Source of the DNA: Pseudovirgaria hyperparasitica
Taxonomy: Eukaryota; Ascomycota; Dothideomycetes; Acrospermales; Acrospermaceae
Length of the DNA stretch: 64,000 bases
NCBI RefSeq assembly: GCF_010093815.1
Contig: NW_022985551.1
Span: forward strand, 6,832-70,831
Reading direction: 5' to 3'
Part shown: positions 54,330 through 64,000 of the stretch, piece after piece
Position numbering within the stretch: the stretch's first letter is position 1
How the letters are laid out: each line of letters starts with the position of its first letter
Translations under genes and position numbers: made by a program
The notes under the pieces: model-generated
The model's input: only the letters and a program-made list of their open reading frames with translations
Told to the model about the DNA's origin: nothing
Database searches by the model: none

Positions 54330-57300
54330 TCAGTCCAAGGTGATGACCTCAGGTGGCGGTTTTTGATTGTGTCTCGAGCCTTGCATTTGGGCCTGCGGCG
54401 CTCGACCTTGTTGCATACCTTGGTTTGGAGCGAAACCAAGCCTATTCTGAATATTTGGACGCTGCTGCATATTGGACCTGTTCATGTTCTGGCCTGGTCG
54501 CGGTACTTGCTGATTCGCTAGTTGAGGTGGACGCAGATGTTGCTGTTGGTGCAGCTGCGGCTGCTGGGATGACGACGTGGGCCTTGATCTACTGGCCTGT
54601 TGAACAGTATTGGACTCGGTCGTTGTAGTCGAGCCGATCTCTTGTCGACAGCCTCTGACCACCTCATCTAGACGGATGAGTGCAGCTTCGATGCTGGACA
54701 CTGGAGCGATAATACCGGAATTTATGCCCTCCCAGCCATCAGCTCGCGCACGCCAGAGTAGCCTTAGAGCCGTGGCAAGGCACTCATCCCGTATGAACTG
54801 ACGTGCGGGATTCGTACCAAGCGGAGGGGTATCTCTTTCGTATGGGGGTCGGTCGTCACTCTTCTTCGTGATATTGTCGGCAATATGCCAAACAGTTCTG
54901 TTGTCGTGAACGCGAAGACAGACATCGAAAGAGCACGTTGGATTAGGCGGTGAGTAGACGATCCGATGCCAGGTTTCCGATCGCGATTCGAAGGTAGGAG
55001 GGGGGAACATAGTGAATGGGGGTTCAGAGACGATGGATTCGATCAAACCGAAAGCACGAGTGAGAGGCGAGGTGCTGAGAAGATTTTGGGTAAATAGAGG
55101 CAATGACCGGGTCGGCGGTATCGCAGGATTGTTGAGGCTTTCCGTCAAAAGTGGACGAAGGCGATATTGTGGATTTTTTGGATCCAGTTCCAGAGCGATC
55201 TTACCTGACTTGTGGTCTGGAAGCCTAATGGTCGCCTTGAGCGACCTGACCTTGTTGTAGGTAAATGCGACAGATGAGAGACTAATTTCAGAAGGTCGAC
55301 AGATTCCGCGATCACGAAGTGCATCAACCAACACTCGGAGGCGGTAGATACTGGCCAAGCGCTCCAAAAGTGCGTCCACACATGATTCAGCAAACGGACA
55401 GCGTACCCAAGTCTTGAATCCACCGTTCTGGTCGAAATGAACGCGACGGTCCGGAGCTGCACGTATACGCCCTAGGTGAGCGCCAGCATTGGTCCGAAGG
55501 CAAGCTTGGAAAACATGGTATAGCTTGCCCTGCCGAGTAACAAAACCGACATGCGATAATCTCAAAACAGCATGTCGTAGATCGGCTGGAAGCTGGACTG
55601 TGGGAACAATCTTGGCGAGCAGCCTGGAGGCTCGAATACACAGCATGTCTGCCATATATCTACCATTATTGGTGACCGCTTCCTGGTTAGACCATTCATG
55701 GGGAACATCCCTATCTCTGAGATGACGTTCGCATACAGCTGTGCCTATGGCCGCCACGATCTCGGACTCCAACTGTCGGAGAAAGCTCTGGTCTACAGGC
55801 GCTGAAGTGCTTCCAGGTCGTCGTGAAAGCATCTTCATCACCTTTCGAATTGACCCGCCAGTTATCCATTCGTCGATTTCGACAGCCCACCAGCTTTCTC
55901 CAGCAAGGTCGATGACAAGTGCAACCATCCACTTTGAGGTCCATGAAGGTACGCGGAAGAATGTCGACTGAAGTATCTTCTTTGCGTTGAAGGCTTTATG
56001 CAGGTCCTCCGATCTGATGCGCAGGTGAAGGGCTATTTCCCATCCGAATTGGACAGCTTGTTTCTCGTCATGGCTTCTGAGGCTGAGTGCAAGAAGTCGT
56101 TTGATTTTCTCTGCAGCATGCTCACAGGGGTTGGGATCGTTGTTCAGCTCAGCCTCAATCCTTGTTGATTCGATGCTTGGGGGTTTGAAAGCAAAGCGAC
56201 CTGTTATCGGCTCAATTACGAGTTCGACAGCATTGCTTTGTTTCGCGAGGGTGACTCGTAAGTAGGAGTTGGATGCATCAGCATCATCCAAGCATAGCTT
56301 GCTTGCCAGTGTGGAACCAACTGGGATTTCGCTCTCAAGGTGGCTGAGAATTCTCTCAAAGATGTGACAGATATGGCTGGAAATAATTCGCTGCAGGATT
56401 CTTTCCATCGACAGAGAGGACCAATCTATATGAAGATCCTGCACCGTCTGGACCTCTTTCGAGTTCCTCATCCATCTTATGGTCAACGCGGGTGGTTCGG
56501 GATCTCTTTTGAACCATCGTTTCTTGGAAGGCTGACTACTCGACACGCCAATTTCGAACCAGTTTTTACTCCCAGGTGATTCAATCCAGTACTGCACGAT
56601 AAGCATTCGTCGCACCATCTCTACCCGTAAAGCGTTCGCATAAGTATCCATGGCCAATTGAACAGCCTGCCGTTTCAAGGTTTGGATTTTGAGGGTCAAG
56701 CAAAAGTTGTGCAGATATTCGTAGCATCCCACAAGGCCGGAAGATGCTAGGAGGCTGTTCATTTCCGGCTCAAGTCCAGCAAGAAATCGTCCGTCAGGGA
56801 TCTCGATTTGCGGCGTGAAAGTGAAACGAAGATCGATAAAGTAGAATGGTGATTCATGGTTGTCGTCCTGAACTGAAACATCAAGTTCGAATTCGCCCGG
56901 TATATTGAATGTAACACGCCCATTTTTGATACTATATGTGCGCAAAGTCCTAGGTAGATCTTCGTGTAGATTGATGCGAATAGAGAGGTCTGTGTTAGTG
57001 CGTCTCAATAATTTGAGAATGTCCTCCGGGGTCATGGGTTCTGGCGGAATGAAACCAAACTGTATTCTGTTAGCGTTCAAGAAGTGTGAAAGGCAACGCT
57101 TCGTCTTACATCTGGTAGCCATGAGGCCTTTCCTGTGGAGAGGACCTCGAGAGCGGTGCGAATATCTGGATTTGGTTCCTTCCATCGGTCGCTGTTATAC
57201 CTTTGTTGCCCAATCCACCACGCAGCTTGATTGGGATGTTCGTCAGACTCAAGAATCCAAGCCCACAGGTCAATCAACCTTCGGAGTGCATCATTCTTTG

Positions 57301-57739
57301 GCGTCCATTTCCAGATGACAAGCAACTTAGTAAACATGTCCCGATGTGATTGTGCAAACTCCAATATTTTTAGTTTCTTGCTTTGATCCACACTCGTAGA
57401 TGATGAAGCGCCATTATTCATATGGCCGTGGACACCATTCGTCGTGCTGGCGCCAGGCGTCATGCGCGCCAGGTCTTCGGTTAGATCTTGCATATCTTTC
57501 CAGCATTTTTCAGTCTCTCTTCCTAGAAGCTTGCCGACAGAGTAGAGGCCTTCGGTGATGTGACGTAATTCGGGAGGTAGGTCAAGTATGGAGGGTTGCT
57601 TCAAGCTGGACGTTGAAGGCGCCGACGGCGCTGAAGCTTGCACCTGCACACCATTTGTAGTGGTCATGACCTCTTTACCCTTCTTTTCCGCTGGCGCAAC
57701 ATCTTCAGGGCCATCGTCTCCGTCCATCATCAGTGGCAT
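54330..57739 (-). CDS. RGR1: Mediator complex subunit 14
   Basis: Backbone subunit of the Mediator coactivator, linking head, middle and tail. Exons on the minus strand are 57739-57110 and 57059-54330 (1119 aa). The conserved Med14 N domain includes ILDLPPELRHITEGLYSVGK, HRDMFTKLLVIWKWTPKNDA, LRRLIDLWAWILESDEHPNQ and QQRYNSDRWKEPNPDIRTAL. After the splice come FGFIPPEPMTPEDILKLLRR and PRTLRTYSIKNGRVTFNIPG, then the long repeat-built middle. The last ~100 residues are Gln/Pro/Asn-rich (QQPQLHQQQHLRPPQLANQQ), a low-complexity tail. The start MPLMMDGDDG is the first methionine of the frame; an upstream exon is not excluded. Confidence 0.95.
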
Positions 57740-59316
57740 GTCCTTGTTTCCTCCGCTGGCATCACCTCTCGCCCACCCCGGCCCTTCCGCCCCGTTCGAA
57801 TCAGCAGACTGTATCTTGCCGATGTTCTGGCTAAGCAGTCATAGAAAAACAGTGAAGAGTGGTGTGAGAAGTAGGTGACGCGGTATTTTTTGCGGATGAA
57901 GTCGATGCGTAGTGGTGGCAGGACAAGGCTAGTGACGGTCGCGCGCGAAGAAGGTAGGTGGAAAGGATTGCTGCCCAGATATGCGCGGAACGAGTAGATA
58001 GTGGAAGTTGCGGCGCAAGGAGTCTGAGAAGAGGAACGGTGGGGAGGAAGTGGAGAGGAGGGTGGTGAAGAGTCTCGGAAGAGAGAGTGAGAGAGGGTGA
58101 GAGGGTGAGTGTGTTGATGATGTAGGTGATTGTTACAGGTAGAGGGCGATGAATGGAACACACCTCGCTCATCCAGAAGTCTTGGCAAGGCACTTGGAGC
58201 GTTTAGGTAATAATTTTGAATAGTACCTAATTAATAAGGCATTCAGTATACATCTAAAACGAACACGACCACACACCCACCTCCAAGCGAAACAAACACG
58301 AGTCAAGCACTTCCCATTGTTTCACGACAAGGATTGAACGTTTCTTCTGAACCAGGTACTGATCCGATAAGACGATAGTGTGTTCGTCGTAGTGGCACAT
58401 TGCGGCGATACGGTATGTAAGCAAGAAGAAGAATTCCTAATATCATGCCGCGCAGATTTCGATGCAACAAGCAAGTCTATCCATTGCATGACAAGAAGGA
58501 GGTTTTAATATGGGTTCTGTGCTGGTTACAATGCAGCTACGCCCGCACTGTACACCACCACCGACTTGGTCTTGGTGAGAGATGGCAGGATGATCTCTCA
58601 GTCATTCAATGACCAAGAGGAAGACAGAGCTGGTAGCTTGACGGCGCTTCCACGGCGATGCAGGCATACCTCATCTCTCTCCAACCTCGTAGCTACCAGC
58701 TTTGTGCTCGACTACGATGTCAGACAGGGCAGATTGAGAAGCCAAGTCAAACGATGGATGTTTGTCGGGTGGATGGAGTAAGGAAGAAGAGCGTGACGAT
58801 GGTGACAATGGTGACAATGGTGACAATGGCTGTGAAGAGGACGAGGAAGACGCTACGCACGGCAGCAGATCCATGGATTGCCATGATGCCATCAAACCCA
58901 CCTGCAACACTGCAGAGTCCAACGTCAAATAGACGATAAGTAGCTAGATAGATCATCATGGTTAAGCTCTCCTGCTCTAACGTTATCCGTATCCAGCAGA
59001 CCAGAGAGACCCACCTCCCCCGGTCAAGTGCTCATGGGAACAATCTCCAACTTATCTCCCACCTGCACCTCCTCATCTCTTTTTCTTCTCGTCGTTGTCG
59101 TCGCAAGGCTCTCTTTCTTACAGGCAGCTGGGCTGACTTGGGACTCCCTTTTGTTGGAATCATATGCAGCCTTGCCGTCATGTTACGACGTTTTTGCTAC
59201 TCTGCTGACTGCTTGAGACTCTGATCCCTCAGGGTCCAAGCTACCTACCTACGCGTACCTAGGGAGGGAGGGTAATACGGTAATAGTACCAGCTTTGGTA
59301 CCTCAGGTTAGCAGTT
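57740..59316. promoter_or_regulatory. Divergent MED14-ATG22 region, 1.6 kb
   Basis: The MED14 side (57850-58190) is purine-rich on the plus strand, that is a CT-rich leader for MED14. A 9-bp repeat lies at 58792-58827. Open frames occur but none shows a conserved protein. It should hold both promoters. Confidence 0.4.
58792..58827. repeat. 9-bp tandem repeat (GGTGACAAT), 4 copies
   Basis: One diverged unit (58792-58800) and three perfect units follow to 58827, in the region upstream of ATG22. Confidence 0.9.
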
Positions 59317-61454
59317 ATGCCGCCAAATGCTCCCTCGCCCGAGCCCACCTCAGCTTACCTACAACTCCCCACCTCTCCAAACTCAAAGCGCCTCTCTCGC
59401 TCGCCCTCATCCTTCATCTCATCCAGCTATTCTGCTGACGATGAGCATTCGAGCCTCGAAGATCACACCATGCCTGCTGTGGCCCGGTATGAAGGTGAAG
59501 ACACCCGTCTCACCAGCAGGAAAGAGCTAGCTGGCTTCTACATGTATGGCTGGGCTGCTGAGGTACGCGCTCTACTACCTACCTAACATCCACGAGTCTA
59601 TTCAACTTCCCTTTGACACTTCGATATACTCACTTACTCCTCAATAGGTCTTCGTAGTGTGCGGCGTTGGCTCCTTCATTCCAATCACATTGGAACAACT
59701 GGCTCGCGAAAACGGCGTCCTCTTGTCGGATCGGAAGACACCATGTGGTGCTGCCAAATCGACATTACCTCCTGCAACATTCTCGCAATCTCCAAGACAC
59801 GAATCAGCACAATGCATAATCAACATTATGGGCACCGAAATCAATACAGCCAGCTTCGCCATGTACACATTTTCCCTCAGCGTCCTCGTACAAGCCTTGT
59901 TGATCATATCCATGTCTGGCGCTGCTGACCACGGCCATTACCGCAAGACCTTCCTCTTGGTTTTTGCTTTTATAGGCTCGATTGCTACGATGCTCTTCAT
60001 CACTATAATTCCACGTCTATACCTCCTGGCTGCCGTTCTTGCTATAGTAGCTAATACGTGTTTTGGGGCATCATTCGTTCTGCTGAACTCCTTCCTACCA
60101 GTCCTAGTGCGAAACCACCCTACTGTGCAGTATGCTGGAGCGCACGTCGATGAACCCCTGATTGACGAAGATGGGCTGCTGACTCGAGAGGGGTCCATCA
60201 TTGTGGACGCCCAGGTCTCGAACAGCATGTGTGACGACGAATCCTTCTTCGAAGGGCTTGCTGATTCGACCTCACTCCTAGTTGGCGGTGCTACCTCTGC
60301 TGTCGATCTTACGGTACCTAATCCGATCACACGGTCAACCGACTCTGTAGAGCTCCGTTTGTCGACCAAGATTTCATCTTATGGCATAGGGATTGGTTAT
60401 ATTGCCGCTGTAATTGTACAGGTTCTAGCCGTATTCATCGTGCAGATTGTTGGGCCTAAATCAACAATCTCGCTGCAGCTCGCCTTATTTCTAATAGGCG
60501 CCTGGTGGTTCCTGTTTACCTTTCCAACCGCATTCTGGCTACGACCTCGACCCGGTCCACCCCTTGGTCGGGACTTCGCAACAAGCAGGGAAGCTTTCGT
60601 CGCCTACTTCACCTATTCCTGGTCATCACTCGGCAAGACGGCAAGGAAAGCGCGTAAATTGAAGGACGTCGTGCTCTTTCTCACCGCATGGTTTCTGCTA
60701 AGCGACAGCATTGCAACAGTAGGTGGCACGGCTGTACTTTTCGCAAAGACGTCGCTGGAAATGACATCGACAGCACTTGCCTTGATTAGCGTTATCGGGA
60801 CCTTGTCCGGCGTCATAGGTGCTTTCACGTGGACGAAACTCTCTTCGTTGTTGAGTTTGCGACCAACACAGACTATAATCTTGTGCCTCTGTATATTTCT
60901 GCTCATTCCGCTTTATGGACTTCTTTCATATATACCTGTCATACAGAGACTTGGTGTCCTTGGCCTTCAGCAGGACTGGGAGATGTATCCGGTTGGCGCT
61001 GTGTACGGCTTCGCGCTTGGAGGCTTCTCATCGTACTGTAGAAGTCTGTTTGGTGAACTTATTCCGCCAGGATATGAAGCCGCCTTCTATGCGCTATACG
61101 CAATCACAGATAAAGGAAGTAGTATCTTTGGACCGGCTGTAGTAGGAGCGATCACTGACGCCACTGGTGAGATACGGCCAGTAAGTGATGGATACTCTTC
61201 ATGATATCGCTATATACTAACACATGAAGGCATTCTTCTTCCTTGCAGCCATGATAGCATCAACCTTCCCTTTCATATTGCTGGTTGACGTGCAACGCGG
61301 TCGAAGAGACGGATCTGCTATGGCAAACGAACTACTGAATAAAGGGGAGGACGAGCGATGGTCTACATATGTTGGCAATAGTGATAGGAACGAGACTGAC
61401 TCGCAAAGTCAGCCCTATGTTGATTATGGCACACTTTCGAACGACGAGTCGTAA
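59317..61454 (+). CDS. ATG22: Autophagy-related vacuolar effluxer ATG22
   Basis: Vacuolar membrane MFS-type protein that exports amino acids from degraded autophagic bodies. Exons are 59317-59562, 59648-61180 and 61230-61454 (667 aa). A Ser/Pro-rich cytosolic N terminus leads to [20 protein letters not shown], the family's diagnostic first segment, then [20 protein letters not shown]. Later blocks are [40 protein letters not shown], a long acidic loop, [40 protein letters not shown] and [20 protein letters not shown]. After the last splice come [20 protein letters not shown] and an acidic tail. The membrane segments and length fit Atg22. A second autophagy gene, ATG4, lies in the same window. 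Confidence 0.95.
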
Positions 61455-62295
61455 GCAATATTAAACGTTGAACATCTCTTGTCGCTGCCATGACAAGGTG
61501 CCTGCGACCGTGCGCACGCCGCAAATCAGTTCCAAGCAAGCATCAATAGAGGTCAGATCTACTTGCTGGCAATGTCTGATACGAGGAACATGCGCCGAAC
61601 AGGAAATACTCTTAACTTGATTGTTTCCGTCGAACTCTGTAGTAAACGATGGGTGATAAGCCTATAGTGCCTATCGTATCTTGCGCTCTGCGCGCAGCGT
61701 ACCGTGCTTGATCAATGCCGCGGGAGATATGACCACCTATGCTTGAATATATGAAGACTGTTGATAGGCGTATCAAGCTGTTACCCCACGTGAGATGACA
61801 TGCGGTCTGATGCTTTGGAATACATATGCACCGTCGGAGACAAGAACACCGTGGCTTTTCTCGATTGTACCCTCGTTAAAAGTCAGAAGCTCTAGCGGGA
61901 TATAGTACTTGAGGCTATGGCTCTGATAAATGAATAAATATAGTATCGGCTAGTCAATTAGGTCAGACGGTTCCATTCCTGCAGCGACCAGGATGCCCGT
62001 GGTTTTAAACCCTTTGACCCTTGGGTGGCGGTACAAGTAAGCGGGGCTTTGTAAGGAAACGGCCCAATCAGGTCAAAGTCCTGCTCTGAAGACACCGTGG
62101 ACACATTGATCAGCTCGCCTCTACAAAAGCTCTACTGTTCTGTGAAGCTTCACCATTTCCTCCCCATTCATACTCCCTCCCTCCTCAATCCTCTCTCCCA
62201 TATAGCCTCATCTCCTGATCGCCCTGTGACTTTGTCAGTCCGCTGCGATCACTTCCTTTATCCTCCTCTACTTCACTTCACGCGTACACACCACC
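61455..62295. promoter_or_regulatory. ATG22-PDI1 intergenic region with CACGTG site
   Basis: Holds the PDI1 promoter. A CACGTG E-box lies at 61787-61792. The last 200 bases are pyrimidine-rich, as expected for a highly expressed gene leader. A CAGCGTA near 61697 resembles the yeast UPRE core with one mismatch, but this is weak. Confidence 0.45.
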
Positions 62296-63975
62296 ATGCG
62301 TGGCTTGTCAAACGTCGCCTTCGGCCTGGCTGCTGCCGCCGTTGCCGCAGCTTCAGATGTTCACGACTTGAAGCAGGATACCTTCAAGACCTTTGTCGAG
62401 GAGAATGATCTTGTTCTTGCAGAGTGTATGTGCCTGGTAGTTCTGGTAATTCCGAATTCAGCTAATTGGAATAGTCTTCGCTCCCTGGTGTGGGCATTGC
62501 AAGGCGCTTGCCCCTGAATATGAAGATGCCGCCACACAACTCAAGGAGAAGGATATTCCACTAGTCAAGGTTGACTGCACAGAAGAGGTAGACCTCTGCA
62601 AGTCATACGGCGTCGAGGGATACCCAACTCTCAAGGTCTTCCGTGGACCAGAGAGCATTACCGCCTACCAGGGCGCACGGAAGGCGGACGCGTGAGTTAT
62701 TTTGCTACCACTCAAACTAAGAAATTGCTCGCTAACTCATTGACCAGCATCGTCTCCTACATGACCAAGCAAGCTCTACCTGCCGTCTCAGATATCACCA
62801 AGGAAACAATCGAAGACTTCAAGATTGCCGACAAGGTTGTCCTAGTCGGGTTCTTCGCCGCCGACGACAAGGCCTCAAACGAGACATTCACATCCGTCGC
62901 CGATAGTCTCCGTGATGACTATCTTTTCGGCGCATCTAGCGACGCTGCCTTGGCTGAGGCCGAGGGTGTCACACAGCCCGCCATTGTTCTTTACAAGACC
63001 TTCGACGAGGGCAAGAACACATTCACTGAAGCTTTCGAGAAGGAGGCCATCGAGGCTTTCACTAAGACATCAGCGACCCCTCTGATTGGTGAGGTCGGCC
63101 CCGAGACTTACGCAGGATACATGGCCGCTGGTCTACCCCTCGCGTACGTCTTCGCTGAGACCCCAGAGGAGCGTGAAGAACTTTCCAAGGAGCTCAAGGA
63201 GGTTGCCGAGAAGCACAAGGGTGTTGTCAACTTCGCTACCATCGACGCCAAGGCCTTCGGCCAACACGCTGGTAACCTGAACTTGGAGGTTGGCAAGTGG
63301 CCCGCCTTCGCCATCCAGAAGACAGACAAGAACGAGAAGTTCCCCTTTGACCAAGACAAGAAGATCACCAAGAAGGAGATTGGCGAGTTCGTCGATCAGT
63401 TTGTTGCTGGTAAGGTCGAGGCCAGCATTAAGTCGGAGCCAATTCCTGAATCCCAGGACGGTCCAGTTACCGTCATCGTTGCCCACAACTACAATGACAT
63501 CGTTCTCGATGACAAGAAGGATGTCCTCGTTGAATTCTACGCCCCATGGTGCGGTCACTGCAAAGCTCTTGCTCCCAAGTACGAGGAGCTTGCTGCTCTG
63601 TACTGGAACGATCACGCTGACCAGGTTGTCGTCGCTAAGGTTGACGCTACCGCCAACGATGTCCCTGATGAGATTCAAGGCTTTCCCACCATCAAGCTTT
63701 TCCCTGCTGGCAAGAAGGACTCCCCTATTGACTACTCTGGCTCCCGTACTATCGAAGACCTTGCCACCTTCATCAAGGAGAATGGTTCTCACAAGGTCGA
63801 CGCTTATGTTGCACCACCTGAGGAGGAGGTCGATGAGGATATGCCCTCGCAAGCTCCAGCCGCCACCGAGGATGAGGAGGGTGTGGCTGACAAGATCAAG
63901 AGTGCCGTCAAGGATGCCGCCGAAGCCGCTGCGTCCGTCATCAGTGACGACGAGGGTGTCCACGACGAGCTGTAA
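62296..63975 (+). CDS. PDI1: Protein disulfide isomerase
   Basis: ER lumen oxidoreductase and chaperone. Exons are 62296-62425, 62475-62691 and 62748-63975 (524 aa). A signal peptide ([18 protein letters not shown]) precedes an a-b-b'-a' layout. The first active site is [20 protein letters not shown] (Cys49, Cys52), created by the first splice. The b and b' domains carry no CXXC, and the second site is [20 protein letters not shown] (Cys384, Cys387). An acidic C extension ends in HDEL, the ER retention signal. All features are typical of fungal Pdi1. The gene is complete, ending 25 bases before the window edge. Confidence 0.98.
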
Positions 63976-64000
63976 AATATTTTCTGCACATAAAAGAAAT

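Noticed and set aside
61690-61705. Unfolded-protein-response element (CAGCGTA) upstream of PDI1
   Set aside because: One mismatch to the yeast core and about 600 bases from the start codon; too weak to call.
63133-63963. 276-codon minus-strand frame inside PDI1
   Set aside because: Antisense shadow of a codon-biased gene; no recognisable protein.

Overview
This window is nuclear DNA from a filamentous ascomycete (Pezizomycotina, probably a dothideomycete-type genome; the species cannot be named from sequence alone). The evidence is short introns of about 45-110 bases with GTAAGT/GTATGT donors and CTRAY branch points, compact gene spacing, fungus-specific genes (PHO84, GRH1, TFC4, a cell-wall GH17 glucanase, HDEL-tailed PDI1), intron-bearing H2A, H2B and H1 genes, and AT-rich islands of the kind left by repeat-induced point mutation. 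No prophage, plasmid, CRISPR array, rRNA or convincing tRNA gene is visible.

Layout. 1-849 is an AT-rich, repeat-bearing island. 850-3578 holds two mitochondrial genes head to head: KGD2 (-), the E2 subunit of 2-oxoglutarate dehydrogenase, and a small five-exon LYR-motif complex I subunit (+). 4097-5842 is the divergent H2A/H2B pair. Then follow ATG4 (-), the R3H/G-patch splicing factor SQS1 (+), an AT-rich gap, a SAP1-type AAA ATPase (-), a divergent kinase-like protein (+), a mitoferrin-type carrier (-), mitochondrial asparaginyl-tRNA synthetase (-), a PARG-like macrodomain protein (+), COA6 (-), SYS1 (+), TFC4 (+), an ASPM-like CH/IQ protein (-), PHO84 (-), TGS1 (-), GRH1 (+), RRP6 (-), an ELYS-domain protein (-), a secreted GH17 glucanase (+), linker histone H1 (+), a 2.7-kb gap with another AT-rich island, MED14 (-), ATG22 (+) and PDI1 (+, complete, ending 25 bases before the window edge).

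The genes are housekeeping and do not form a pathway cluster, but themes recur. Mitochondrial biogenesis includes KGD2, the complex I subunit, mitoferrin, AsnRS and COA6. Chromatin and transcription include H2A, H2B, H1, TFC4 and MED14. RNA processing includes SQS1, TGS1 and RRP6, autophagy includes ATG4 and ATG22, and the secretory pathway and wall include SYS1, GRH1, PDI1 and GH17. Many neighbours are head to head over 0.25-0.65 kb and probably share promoters.

I reconstructed 61 introns by hand by matching reading frame to conserved family sequence. Two of them, in adjacent genes, need GC-AG splice sites. The most unusual items are a PARG-like protein whose signature reads GGD-X7-PEE, a kinase-like protein with HLD and DLD in place of HRD and DFG, a stop-free 57-base intron inside the ATG4 catalytic domain, the small complex I gene spread over five short exons, and a palindromic 25-bp tandem repeat in the first AT-rich island. 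I saw no clear multi-gene undescribed system.
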